Shown here: positions 33,450-42,696 of the stretch, piece by piece
Layout: every line of letters starts with the position of its first letter
How positions within the stretch are numbered: the first letter of the stretch is position 1
DNA from: CAYNNQ01 sp051748085
GTDB taxonomy: Bacteria > Desulfobacterota > Desulfovibrionia > Desulfovibrionales > Desulfonatronovibrionaceae
Length of the DNA: 64,000 nt
Assembly (NCBI GenBank): GCA_051748085.1
Contig: JBNJHA010000006.1
Coordinates: 1-64,000 of the forward strand
Reading direction: 5' to 3'
Program-made: the position numbers and the translations under genes
Notes under the pieces: generated by a model
What the model saw: only the letters and a program-made list of their open reading frames with translations
Database searches by the model: none
What the model was told of the DNA's origin: nothing

Positions 33450-34538
33450 GTTAGCTGCCTGTCTGGCCTGCTTTTGCCACTTGATCCATTGTTCTTTATG
33501 GGCATTTATCCACTCCGTGGCATGCTTTTCAATGTCTTCCTGGCTGTTTTCGCCGGCAAACATTTTGTCATTCTGCGCGGCAATATCATCAAAAGGTACG
33601 TTCATAACCTCAAACAGTTTTTTGGCTGCGGGATTATTTTTCAGGAATTCCTTATTGCCCACAACGCGAATATCATTGGCGGCAAAACCGAATTTGATCG
33701 GGTCCGTAACCGCACCGGGGATATTATGCCCGGTCAGGGCTTCTTCCGGGTTGTGCAATTCTTTCTGGGCTTCATTCGGAATTATCTCCGGAACATTGAT
33801 CCACATGACATCCTTGCCCGGTTTGAGTTTGTTTACCGTCCAATTCGGCGTCCAGGTAAAGAAGAAGACCGGACCGCCGTTTTTTTGCCGGGCCACTGCA
33901 TCGGCCATGCTCGCGGCATAGGCGGCCTTGATTACGTTGATGTTCTTTCCTATTTCCGGATAGGCTTCCTTCATGTGAAAAGTAATGGCCTGCTCGCAAC
34001 CCCAACCCGGAGGGCAGCCAACCATGTCGGCCTTGCCGTCGCCGTTTACGTCAAAAGCTTCACGGACTTCTTTGCGCTTGAAATCGGCCAGGCTCTTTAT
34101 GTTGTATTTTTCCACCAAATCTTTGGAAGCCAGATAGCCCTGCAGGGCACCGCTTTTGACCACATAGCCCACTTTTTCTGCTTTCTGGTCGAAATTTCTC
34201 GGAAGCTGTTTGTTCTGCAAGGGAAACCAGCCGTTCGCCCAATAGTCAAGATCACCATCAACCAGTGTCTGGTAAAAAATCGGATTGCTTACTTCTTTGT
34301 ATTTTTCGATGTCGTATCCCAAATGTTCTAGAGCACGACTGTAAATGGCCTCAAGGATAAACCCGGAGGTCCACGAGCAGCGTCCCGGCTTTAACGTTAT
34401 TCCGTCTCCGGGAAAGGTGCTGAATTCCTGGTTCATGAATCCGCATTCAAAATCTTCGGCCTGGATTTTGCCGGCCATGGGCAGAATAAGAATGGCACTG
34501 AACAATATAATGAACAATGATTTGCATGCTGTCTGCAT
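33447..34538 (-). CDS. proX: glycine betaine-binding protein ProX
   Basis: A 363-residue periplasmic binding protein with a signal peptide (LFSAILILPMAGKIQA). The OpuAC/ProX-type features are TLKPGRCSWTSGFILEAIYSR, the Trp-rich DYWANGWFPLQNK and FFTWTPNWTVNKLKPG, whose aromatic residues form the betaine cage. Long E. coli-type ProX. The transporter partners proV and proW lie 10 kb away on the other strand. Here proX is the last gene behind the betaine-synthesis genes and its stop codon is supplied at the edge of a family A repeat. Confidence 0.9.
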   Translation of the reverse strand: MQTACKSLFIILFSAILILPMAGKIQAEDFECGFMNQEFSTFPGDGITLKPGRCSWTSGFILEAIYSRALEHLGYDIEKYKEVSNPIFYQTLVDGDLDYWANGWFPLQNKQLPRNFDQKAEKVGYVVKSGALQGYLASKDLVEKYNIKSLADFKRKEVREAFDVNGDGKADMVGCPPGWGCEQAITFHMKEAYPEIGKNINVIKAAYAASMADAVARQKNGGPVFFFTWTPNWTVNKLKPGKDVMWINVPEIIPNEAQKELHNPEEALTGHNIPGAVTDPIKFGFAANDIRVVGNKEFLKNNPAAKKLFEVMNVPFDDIAAQNDKMFAGENSQEDIEKHATEWINAHKEQWIKWQKQARQAAN

Positions 34539-34607
34539 AAGTACACTCCTGTGGTTAAGGTTTAATAAATGCTATTTTTAATTTTTAAACATAATGGGGT
34601 TGCTGAA

Positions 34608-35870
34608 TCATGTCCCTTCTTCCCAGGAATTGAGATATTCGATCTGCTCCGCGGTCAATTCATCAATGCCGAGCCCCATGGCTTCAAGCTGAATTCCGGC
34701 GATTTCGTCGTCGATTTCCTCCGGAAGCTGAAATACCTTGGCCGGCAACCTGCCCTTGTTTTTTGCTCCATATTCGCAGGCCATGGCCTGACCGCAGAAT
34801 GAAGTGGACATAACTTCGCTCGGATGACCCTCAGCCGCGGCAAGATTCACCAGACGGCCTTCGCCGAGGATGAATATTTTTTTGCCGTCGATTTTGTATT
34901 CATCCATGAACGGTCGGATTCTTTTACCTTCTCCGGCTTTTTCCCGCAGGGTCTCCAGTTCGATTTCATTGTCGAAGTGTCCGGAATTGCAGACTATCGC
35001 TCCGTTGTGCATTTTTTTCATGTGCTCGAAACTGACCACATGCTTGTTCCCGGTGACAGTGCAGAAGATGTCTCCGATGGATGCTGCTTCATTCATGCGC
35101 ATAACCCGGAAGCCGTCATAGGCGGCCTGAAGGGCGCAAAAATTATCCACTTCGGTAACGATTACATTCGCGCCGAGTCCTCTAGCCCTTTTGGCGACTC
35201 CTTTTCCGCAGCTTCCGTAACCGACAACCACGAAGGTTTTCCCGGAGACTAATACATTGCTGGCCCGGATAATTCCGTCCAGTGTTGATTGGCCGGTGCC
35301 GTAATAATTGTCTACCAAGTGCTTGGTTTTATTGTCGTTTACAGCGATCATCGGGTATTTGAGGGCGTTGTCTTTTTCCATGGCTTTTAGCCGGATGATG
35401 CCGGTGGTGGTTTCTTCACATCCACAGATTATATCCGGAATAAGTTCAGGATTGCTTTTGTGAATTTCGGAAACCAGGTCGCAGCCGTCATCGATGGTGA
35501 TTTGTGGCTTGCTTTGGATAACATTGTGCAGGTAACGATAGTAGTCCTCACCGCTTTCTCCTTTATAAGCCCAGACTTTCACGCCTTCTTCAGCCAAGGC
35601 TGCAGCCACGTCATCCTGGGTGGATAGAGGATTGCAGCCTGTAATGGAAACATCCGCGCCTCCGGCGATAAGTGTCCTGATCAGTATGCCTGTCTCTTTT
35701 GTTACATGCAGGGCCAGCCCCACATTGATGCCTTTCAAAGGTTTTTCCCTGGAAAAACGTTCTCTTATTTTCAGAAGCGCTCCCATATTGAGCTCGGCCA
35801 GGTCCAGGTTGTGTTTGCCTTGCCTGGCAAGGGACATATCCTTTACTTCGTAATTTTTGCCTTGATCCAT
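34608..35870 (-). CDS. ahcY: adenosylhomocysteinase
   Basis: A 420-residue NAD-dependent enzyme hydrolysing S-adenosylhomocysteine to adenosine and homocysteine. The NAD site is VVVGYGSCGKGVAKRARGLG, and substrate residues lie in TGCNPLSTQDDVAAAL and the NDNKTKHLVDNYYGTGQS segment. CNSGHFDNEIE is also typical. It removes the strong product inhibitor of the two betaine-forming methyltransferases and yields homocysteine for MetH. AAAGGAG precedes the ATG. It is separated from metH by a family B repeat. Confidence 0.96.
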   Translation of the reverse strand: MDQGKNYEVKDMSLARQGKHNLDLAELNMGALLKIRERFSREKPLKGINVGLALHVTKETGILIRTLIAGGADVSITGCNPLSTQDDVAAALAEEGVKVWAYKGESGEDYYRYLHNVIQSKPQITIDDGCDLVSEIHKSNPELIPDIICGCEETTTGIIRLKAMEKDNALKYPMIAVNDNKTKHLVDNYYGTGQSTLDGIIRASNVLVSGKTFVVVGYGSCGKGVAKRARGLGANVIVTEVDNFCALQAAYDGFRVMRMNEAASIGDIFCTVTGNKHVVSFEHMKKMHNGAIVCNSGHFDNEIELETLREKAGEGKRIRPFMDEYKIDGKKIFILGEGRLVNLAAAEGHPSEVMSTSFCGQAMACEYGAKNKGRLPAKVFQLPEEIDDEIAGIQLEAMGLGIDELTAEQIEYLNSWEEGT

Positions 35871-35915
35871 TTTTTCTCCTTTATTTTAGTTTTTAAAGTT
35901 TGCTGATAAAAATCA

Positions 35916-36186
35916 GTATCTGTTCAGCAAATTTTTTGCTCCTTATGCTTTCGGCCGGCGGTTTTCTAATGCCCGCTGAAGGGTGATGCCTGCCCCCTCC
36001 GGACTCGCTGGTTTAGAGGAGAGCAAAAAGTTGTGCCGGAAATGTATATTTGTTTGGAAAATTAACTTTATGTACAACCCGCGGTCCGGTTTCCCCCTTT
36101 TATAGAGTGCATATGAAAACCGGGCGGCCTGTCGCAAGTTTATGCAAAAAATCCGGTGAATTTTTTTTCGTGTGCTGAATAGTTAC
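35916..36186. repeat. family B repeat, copy 4 (extended)
   Basis: The left end GTATCTGTTCAGCA and right end TGCTGAATAGTTAC form imperfect inverted termini (12 of 14). At 271 bases it is longer than copy 5, so it may contain an internal insertion. It fills the 325-base gap between metH and ahcY. Confidence 0.65.
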
Positions 36187-36195
36187 GAAAATTAT

Positions 36196-38616
36196 TTATT
36201 CGGACTCAACCAATGATTGAGCGGTTTTGACCGCATCCACGGCATCGGTGGAATAACCATGCGCTCCGATTCTTTTGGCAAATTCCCCGGTAATTACCGC
36301 TCCGCCGATCATGACTTTTATTTTGGACCCTTTTTCCCGCAGAATATCTATGGTTTCCTGCATTTTGACCATGGTCGTGGTCATAAGGGCGGACAGCCCG
36401 ATAAGCATGGCGTTTTGTTTTTCAGCTTCGGCTATAATTTTTTGCGCAGGAACATCCTTGCCGAGATCTATGACTTCAAAACCATGATTGCGTAGAAGAA
36501 GGCAGACAATATTTTTGCCGATATCGTGAATGTCTCCTTCAACTGTGGCCATTATTATTTTTTTATTTTCTTTTTGCCCGGGCGAGTTCTTTAAAAGCGG
36601 CTTAACCTGAGTAAATCCCTGTTGCATTGTTTCCGCCGACAAAAGAAGCTGGGGTAGAAAGAATTCTTTACGTTCATAGCGGGCTCCGACCTCGATTATT
36701 CCCGGGATAAGTTCATCGTTGACAATCAGAAACGGATCCTTGCCGCTTTTAATTTTTTCCTGGACCAGATCGTCGATATGTTCTTTATCCCCGTTGATCA
36801 CCGCCAATTGTAATTTTGAGATTCCTGAATCATCCCGTTCGCTTTGCTCATTTGCTTTTTTTATCGTGCCGCCCTGGCTGGATTTCCACTGCGAGAATTG
36901 ATTTATAAATTTTCCGGCCTGCGGATCCCTGCCTATGAGGACCTCCGAGGCGGCCATTGCCTGCCGGATATCGGGTGAATTCGGATTGGCAATACAGCTG
37001 TTCAGTCCGGCTGAAACAGCCATGGCCAGGAAGTTTGCATTCAGGAGTTCTCGGGCCGGAAGCCCAAACGATATGTTTGAGAGCCCAAGAGTTGTGCATA
37101 GTCCAAGTTTTTCCCGGCAGTAATGTATTGTTTCCAGGCCGGACCTGGCGGCTTCCGGTTTTGATGAGATGGCCAGGGCCAGGACATCAACCATAATCAA
37201 TCGCTTGGGTATTTTGAGTTTTTTTGCCTGAAAAAGCAGTTTTTCGATTATTTTTATTCTGTCCGTCGATTTTACCGGCAGATTTCCGCCTTCAAGAGGC
37301 AAAAGTATGAAGGCTGCTCCGTATTTGCGGCAAAGTGGACCGAGTTCCTCCATTTTGCCGCCTTCGCCGCTTATGGAGTTTATCAGGGCCGAACCGGGGT
37401 ATTCTTCGAGTGCTGCGGCAATTGCCTCCGGATCCGAGGAGTCCAGACAAAGAGGGGTTGTATGCCGTCGGGAAAGTTCCCGGACAAGTTGCGGCATGAG
37501 GATTTTTTCCTCGACCATGGGAGCGCCCGTGTTTACGTCCAGAATAGATGCTCCGGCCAAAACCTGCTGAGTGCCCAGTTCCAGGGCGGTGTTCAGCACC
37601 CCTTTTTGGAGTTCGGCCGACAAAGTTTTTTTCCCGGTGGGATTTATCCGTTCCCCGATGCATGCTGTCGGATGCCGGGGACCAAGAAGGACAGATGCGC
37701 CTCTGGAAGTTAAAACCATATCCGGGGCATCTGCCGGATTGGGAAGGGTGACGCGGGTGTTTTTACATAAGTTCCTTAGTTGACGAATATGCTCCGGTGT
37801 TGTCCCGCAGCAGCCGCCAAGCAGGGACGCACCCATTTTTGTAAATTCTCCCGTCAGAGAGGAAAATTTTTCCGGGCCCATTTTGAACACGGTTTGACCA
37901 TCTTCAAGTTCCGGCAGTCCGGCGTTCGGTTCTACCAGAAGCGGAACATGCAGTCGTTTAAGCATACTCGATATTACATCCTTGAATTGAGCTGGTCCGG
38001 CGCTGCAATTGGTACCAATGATGTCCGCGCCCATATTTTGCATGGTGTCCACAAAAGTAAGCGGATCCGTTCCGGTCAAACTTACACCGTTTTCAAAGGT
38101 CATGGACACGGCAACAGGCAGTGAGCAGGCTTCATGCGCGGCAATGAGCACGGCCCGTATTTCGGAGATATCGAAATGAGTCTCCGCCAGAATCAGGTCC
38201 GCCCCGCCTTCGGCCAGTCCTTGAATCTGTTCTTTAAAGGCCTGTACCAGAACGGAGAACAAGGCATCTCCCAAAGGAGCAAGCATCTCTCCCGATGGAC
38301 CGACCGTGCCGGCGACCCAGGCTTTGTCGCGGGCAGTTTTTCTGGCTATTTCCGCCATATGCCGGTTAAAATCTCTGGTATTGATGTCTTTATCGAGCTT
38401 GAATCTGCTGCCTCCGAAAGTATTTGTGGTCAGAGCGTTGGCACCAGCGTCCAGATATTTGGAATGCACTCGGGCAATGGCCTCGGGATTTTTCAGACCG
38501 AAATGTTCCGGCGATTCGCCTGGAGCCAGGCCCTGATTTTGGAGCAATGTTCCCATTGCTCCGTCAAACACGACAACATTGCCTTTTTTAATATACTCAA
38601 GGATGTTCTGTTTCAT
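36196..38616 (-). CDS. metH: cobalamin-dependent methionine synthase, short form
   Basis: An 806-residue enzyme. Domains: homocysteine-binding barrel (1-290; VFDGAMGTLLQNQG, zinc Cys in GTNCSAG and LGGCCGTTPEHI); methyl-THF-binding pterin barrel (about 310-570; GERINPTGKK, DVNTGAPMVEE); cobalamin cap (about 595-685); and a B12 domain with the cobalt-ligand motif DIHDIGKNIV (695-704, His697). The C-terminal SAM-dependent reactivation domain of long MetH proteins is absent, as is usual in strict anaerobes. It regenerates methionine for SAM supply. The start overlaps the region of the SDMT stop, suggesting coupling. Confidence 0.95.
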   Translation of the reverse strand: MKQNILEYIKKGNVVVFDGAMGTLLQNQGLAPGESPEHFGLKNPEAIARVHSKYLDAGANALTTNTFGGSRFKLDKDINTRDFNRHMAEIARKTARDKAWVAGTVGPSGEMLAPLGDALFSVLVQAFKEQIQGLAEGGADLILAETHFDISEIRAVLIAAHEACSLPVAVSMTFENGVSLTGTDPLTFVDTMQNMGADIIGTNCSAGPAQFKDVISSMLKRLHVPLLVEPNAGLPELEDGQTVFKMGPEKFSSLTGEFTKMGASLLGGCCGTTPEHIRQLRNLCKNTRVTLPNPADAPDMVLTSRGASVLLGPRHPTACIGERINPTGKKTLSAELQKGVLNTALELGTQQVLAGASILDVNTGAPMVEEKILMPQLVRELSRRHTTPLCLDSSDPEAIAAALEEYPGSALINSISGEGGKMEELGPLCRKYGAAFILLPLEGGNLPVKSTDRIKIIEKLLFQAKKLKIPKRLIMVDVLALAISSKPEAARSGLETIHYCREKLGLCTTLGLSNISFGLPARELLNANFLAMAVSAGLNSCIANPNSPDIRQAMAASEVLIGRDPQAGKFINQFSQWKSSQGGTIKKANEQSERDDSGISKLQLAVINGDKEHIDDLVQEKIKSGKDPFLIVNDELIPGIIEVGARYERKEFFLPQLLLSAETMQQGFTQVKPLLKNSPGQKENKKIIMATVEGDIHDIGKNIVCLLLRNHGFEVIDLGKDVPAQKIIAEAEKQNAMLIGLSALMTTTMVKMQETIDILREKGSKIKVMIGGAVITGEFAKRIGAHGYSTDAVDAVKTAQSLVESE

Positions 38617-38619
38617 TAC

Positions 38620-39462
38620 TTACTTATTATTTTCTTTTTGCATTACAAAAATACCCCAGACAAGATTATTGGCCTTTCCTCCATCAACCCAATGTTGCAG
38701 TCCTTTTTTCATATTGTTTATGTACTGCGGAGAGACATGTTCGACAAGTTTATCTTCCATCCTTTCTGTTTCTTCGAGTACACGCGCGTAGTGTGTAATC
38801 AAATGCTCCGTGTGCTCCTGAAAAGATTTTTCACACAGTCCGCATTTTTGAGCCGTTTTTCTGTAAAAACCGGGAGAACCCATGCTTTCCAGATGAATAC
38901 GGTTATATATCGGCTGCAATTCCTCACTGTTGCAATCATCGCTTTGCATGGGATCGGTAAAAATGAATTCACCCTGATCTTTAAGTACCCTGGAAACTTC
39001 CCTAATCACTTCTGATCTATCCCCGCTGTGCAGGATAGCGTCCTGAGACCAGACAAGATTAAAAGTGTTATCCGGGTAGGGGATCTTTTCAAAAGAGCCG
39101 TCTTTGACTTCAATAAGATGATCCAGACTCTGTTCCTTGTTCATTTCCCTGTTTCTCTGGTTTTCCTTTTCACTCAGATTCAGGCAACAGACCTTGCACC
39201 CGAAAGTTTTGGCCAGATAACGCGCTGCGCCTCCAAATCCGGAGCCAATATCCAGTACGGTACAATCCGAGCAAAGGTTATTGGAAGTGTCGGCCATTTC
39301 GGCGACAGTTTTTCGGCTGGCATTGAATATCGAATCCTTGCGGGATTGATACAAGCCTATATGAATATCTTCTCCGCCCCATACTTTATAATAAAAAGTG
39401 TCGGCATCATCGCTGTTGTAATAGTTTCTGGCGGTTTGCACCGGTTCCGTGTATGTTTGCAT
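38620..39462 (-). CDS. sarcosine/dimethylglycine N-methyltransferase
   Basis: A 280-residue SAM-dependent methyltransferase of the SDMT type. It adds the second and third methyl groups (sarcosine to dimethylglycine to betaine). The SAM site is CTVLDIGSGFGGAARYL (about 68-84), with LNLSEKENQRNRE and WSQDAILHSGDR following as in this subfamily. The N-terminal YYNSDDADTFYYKVWGGEDIH is the typical SDMT opening. AGGAGG is 10 bases before the ATG, and the gene begins 2 bases after GSMT. Confidence 0.9.
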   Translation of the reverse strand: MQTYTEPVQTARNYYNSDDADTFYYKVWGGEDIHIGLYQSRKDSIFNASRKTVAEMADTSNNLCSDCTVLDIGSGFGGAARYLAKTFGCKVCCLNLSEKENQRNREMNKEQSLDHLIEVKDGSFEKIPYPDNTFNLVWSQDAILHSGDRSEVIREVSRVLKDQGEFIFTDPMQSDDCNSEELQPIYNRIHLESMGSPGFYRKTAQKCGLCEKSFQEHTEHLITHYARVLEETERMEDKLVEHVSPQYINNMKKGLQHWVDGGKANNLVWGIFVMQKENNK

Positions 39463-39464
39463 CC

Positions 39465-40280
39465 TTATATATCCTCCTCTTTGGAGATGTATTTTTTTTC
39501 AGCAACATGAATAAAATAATCAGGATCGTTTTCCCGATATGTTTCTTTGAAATCACCAAAGGTTTCAATTGATTGAAAACCTACTCCATGCATAAGATCC
39601 TGCAGATGTTTTTTACGCAGCGGGAACATATTTAGAAAATATTCGGAATTGTCGTTATGAAAGACATATTTGAAGCGGGCCAATCCCTCATCCAGATGAT
39701 CCGGTTCGGCTGAAACGGCATCGCCGCAGTAATAATATTTGTGTTTGCAGGTGAATCCGTGATCGAGCATGGAATCATAGTTGCGCTGATCCAGAATAAG
39801 AACTCCGTCATGGCGCAGGGTCGCATAGAATTCGGCCAGAGCTTTCCTGCGGTCTTTTTCATTAAAAAGGTGGGTGAATGAATTGCCCAAGCAGATGACC
39901 GCGTCAAACTCACTGTGAATATCCCTGTTCAGGATTCTCCAGTCAGCCTGGACAGTGCGTAATATTTCACCATGATCCCGGGCGTTATTAAAAGCCTGAG
40001 TCAGCATTTCCGGATTTCCGTCCGCGCTGACAACTTCAAAACCGGCCTTCAATAGGCGAACGGAGTGAAATCCGGTACCTGTGGCCACATCAAGGACTCT
40101 TTTCGCACCACGCTTTTTGAGTTCCCGAATATAGAAGTCGCCTTCATTTTCGGCCCGGGATTCCCAGTCAATCAACTCATCCCATTTTTCCACGAACGGC
40201 TTTATGTATTCATGCTGATAATGTCCGGTTTCCCGGACCTTGATTGGATTTGTCCCAAAATCCTGTTTTTGAACCGACAT
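39465..40280 (-). CDS. glycine/sarcosine N-methyltransferase
   Basis: A 271-residue SAM-dependent methyltransferase of the GSMT type, catalysing glycine to sarcosine and sarcosine to dimethylglycine. The SAM site is VLDVATGTGFHSVRLLKAG, with SADGNPEMLTQAF and CLGNSFTHLFNEKDRRKAL. ILDQRNYDSMLDHG and KHKYYYCGDAV match glycine methyltransferases of halophiles. I start at ATG 40280, 5 bases after a strong GGAGGTAA; the frame runs open further but has no start signal. With SDMT it completes glycine-to-betaine synthesis. Confidence 0.92.
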   Translation of the reverse strand: MSVQKQDFGTNPIKVRETGHYQHEYIKPFVEKWDELIDWESRAENEGDFYIRELKKRGAKRVLDVATGTGFHSVRLLKAGFEVVSADGNPEMLTQAFNNARDHGEILRTVQADWRILNRDIHSEFDAVICLGNSFTHLFNEKDRRKALAEFYATLRHDGVLILDQRNYDSMLDHGFTCKHKYYYCGDAVSAEPDHLDEGLARFKYVFHNDNSEYFLNMFPLRKKHLQDLMHGVGFQSIETFGDFKETYRENDPDYFIHVAEKKYISKEEDI

Positions 40281-40324
40281 ACTTACCTCCTCGGGTTTGT
40301 TAAAGTTACATAGTTTGCAATTTG

Positions 40325-40433
40325 GTATTTGTTCACCGCATTTTTTGATTTTTAAGCTTTTGACCTGTGGTTTTCTGATCCCCACCGGGCCCGCAAAAAA
40401 AATCGGTAAATTATCAGTTTGGTGAATAGTTAC
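40325..40433. repeat. family B repeat, copy 5 (compact)
   Basis: 109 bases, from GTATTTGTTCACC to GGTGAATAGTTAC, with inverted termini matching at 10 of 14. It lies between the PfkB kinase and GSMT genes of the betaine operon. Confidence 0.65.
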
Positions 40434-40466
40434 GCAATTTGAAACTATTTTTCCCGGTTTGAGATG

Positions 40467-41390
40467 TTAATTTATGGTTTGCAGACGTTGTTCAAATTCT
40501 GCAGCAGTGAATGAATGAATCTGTGTTCCGTATTGCTCTACACAGAAACTGGCGCAGGCTGCTCCAATTTTTGCCGCGTCCAGAAGCGATTTTTTTTGGA
40601 TCAGGCCTTTTATTATCCCGGCCCTGAAAGCGTCTCCGGCACCTGTAGGGTCAGGTGCGCTGGATACATTGACGGCCGGCACGGAATATTCATCAGTTTC
40701 GGTAATGATTTTTGCCCCCCGGTCTCCGAGAGTTACAATTATATTTTTTGTTAATTTAAGCATTTCATCAGAGCCAAGACCTGTTTTTTGGCTGACCTGT
40801 TCAAGTTCGTAGTCATTGCAGACTAATATAAGTGATCCGCGCATCATTTCGCGCAGTTGTTGGCCGCTGAGAGCCGCGATTGACTGGCCGGGATCGCAGA
40901 TGAACGGAATGTTTTTCTCCCGGAATACTTGCGGATATTTTTGCATGTCCTCGAGATTGCCCGGCGAAACAATGGCCAAACTGTCGTCCCCGGCCGCCCC
41001 GTTAATTTTTTGTTTGCAGGCATGGCCCATAGCGCCGGGATTGAAACCGATTATCTGGTTGTCGTCTTGATCGGTTGTAATATAGGCGCTTGCCGTCGGC
41101 ACGTCCGACAACATTCTTATTCCCTGCGTGGGGATGCCATTTTGTTCCAGCCATTTTTTATATTCGCCAAAGTCCTTGCCCGCTGTGCCGATGATTGTCG
41201 GTTTCTCGTCCAGCAGCCCCAGATTGTAAGCGATGTTGCCGGCCGTGCCCCCGAATTTTTCTTCCAATCCATTGACCATGAAGCAGACATTCAGCATATG
41301 TATTTTGTCTGGAAGGATATGGTCGGAAAATTTGCCCGGAAAATCCATGATTCGATCCAGAGCCAGAGAACCTGATATAATCGTTTCCAT
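40467..41390 (-). CDS. PfkB-family kinase, probable adenosine kinase
   Basis: A 307-residue ribokinase-family enzyme. KFGGTAGNIAYNLGLL (GG motif, about 46-61) forms the substrate lid side, and the PfkB signature with catalytic Asp is DPTGAGDAFRAG near 245-256. ITLGDRG-type and CNDYELEQ motifs are present. Relatives phosphorylate adenosine. In this operon, with ahcY making adenosine and metK using ATP, adenosine kinase is the natural role, pulling SAH hydrolysis forward. A sugar kinase cannot be excluded by sequence alone. Confidence 0.8.
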   Translation of the reverse strand: METIISGSLALDRIMDFPGKFSDHILPDKIHMLNVCFMVNGLEEKFGGTAGNIAYNLGLLDEKPTIIGTAGKDFGEYKKWLEQNGIPTQGIRMLSDVPTASAYITTDQDDNQIIGFNPGAMGHACKQKINGAAGDDSLAIVSPGNLEDMQKYPQVFREKNIPFICDPGQSIAALSGQQLREMMRGSLILVCNDYELEQVSQKTGLGSDEMLKLTKNIIVTLGDRGAKIITETDEYSVPAVNVSSAPDPTGAGDAFRAGIIKGLIQKKSLLDAAKIGAACASFCVEQYGTQIHSFTAAEFEQRLQTIN

Positions 41391-41407
41391 AATTTTTATC
41401 CGTTTGG

Positions 41408-42577
41408 TTATACTTTGCAGGCGGTTCTAAGATCGTCAGTCGCATCTGTTTTTTCCCAGCCAAATTCAGGGTGCTCTCTGCCGAAATGCCCATAATTGGT
41501 GGTTTGTCTGTAAATGGGCCGAAGCAGATTGAGCTTTTTGATTATATAATAGGGCCGCATATCAAATACTTCCCTGACCGCCTTGGTCAGGGTCTCGTCA
41601 TCCACTGCACCGGTTCCGCGGGAGGAAACAACGACAGAAACCGGGTCGGCAACTCCGATGGCATAGGCGATTTGTACCTCGCAACGCTCGGCCAGTTCGG
41701 AAGCGACAACATTTTTGGCAATGTATCTGGCCATGTATGCTCCGGAGCGATCAACCTTTGACGGATCTTTTCCGGAAAATGCTCCCCCGCCGTGGGCGCC
41801 TTGCCCGCCGTATGTGTCCTGGATTATTTTTCTGCCGGTCAGTCCGCAGTCACCCATTGGTCCGCCTATCACGAAACGGCCGGTGGGATTGATGAACACG
41901 GTGGACTTTTTGTCCATAAAACTTTCAGGAATTGTTTTATCAACTACTTCTTCGCGTATCGCTTCCTGAAGATCCGAATAGGAAATTTTATCGCTGTGCT
42001 GAGAAGAGACAACGATGTTTTCTATGCCTACTGGGCGGTCGCCTTCGTATTTGACTGCCACCTGAGTTTTTCCATCGGGCCGCAGAAAGTCCAGAATTCC
42101 GTTTTTACGGACATAGGTAAGCCTGCGGCTTAATTTATGCGCCCAATAAACGGGAGCGGGCATTAATTTGTCCGTTTCCTGGCACGCGAAACCGAACATC
42201 ATGCCCTGATCTCCCGCGCCTTGTTCTTCCGGTTTTTTGCGGTTCACGCCTTGAGCAATGTCCGGTGACTGTTTGTCTATACTGGAGATCACCGAGCAGG
42301 TTTCCCAGTCAAAGCCCATGTCCGAATGCGAATATCCAATGTCCTTAAGTGTGTTCCGGGTAATATCCGGGAGATCGGCATAGGCTTCCGTGCCGATTTC
42401 TCCACCGAGAAAAACCATGCCGGTTGTGGTCAGCGTTTCGCAGGCCACGCGTGCGTGTGGATCCTGGTCTATAATGCAGTCCAAAACAGCATCGGAAATG
42501 GCATCCGCTACCTTGTCCGGATGGCCTTCGGTCACGGATTCGGATGTGAAAACATATTTGCCATTGTTCATAATCAT
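41408..42577 (-). CDS. metK: S-adenosylmethionine synthetase
   Basis: A 389-residue enzyme making SAM from methionine and ATP. Motifs: SVTEGHPDKVADAISDA at the N-terminus, GAGDQGMMFGFA (about 121-132), and the phosphate-binding GGGAFSGKDPSKVDRS. Length and motif order are normal. GGAGG lies 9 bases before the ATG. It sits 18 bases upstream of the kinase gene and supplies the methyl donor for the betaine enzymes. Confidence 0.97.
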   Translation of the reverse strand: MIMNNGKYVFTSESVTEGHPDKVADAISDAVLDCIIDQDPHARVACETLTTTGMVFLGGEIGTEAYADLPDITRNTLKDIGYSHSDMGFDWETCSVISSIDKQSPDIAQGVNRKKPEEQGAGDQGMMFGFACQETDKLMPAPVYWAHKLSRRLTYVRKNGILDFLRPDGKTQVAVKYEGDRPVGIENIVVSSQHSDKISYSDLQEAIREEVVDKTIPESFMDKKSTVFINPTGRFVIGGPMGDCGLTGRKIIQDTYGGQGAHGGGAFSGKDPSKVDRSGAYMARYIAKNVVASELAERCEVQIAYAIGVADPVSVVVSSRGTGAVDDETLTKAVREVFDMRPYYIIKKLNLLRPIYRQTTNYGHFGREHPEFGWEKTDATDDLRTACKV

Positions 42578-42696
42578 AATACAAAACCTCCATTTTCCCC
42601 TTAGTGATCGAAATTCCCAAGGGTATTAGTTTAAATTTGTCCCTGCCGGGCCAGCCTTGAAGCTGTATATGCCCAGACGGTGTGGTTCAGGATGGG

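Noticed and set aside
35871..36195. SAH riboswitch upstream of ahcY
   Set aside because: The position is right, but I could not recognise the conserved SAH-riboswitch core. The gap is explained by a family B repeat.
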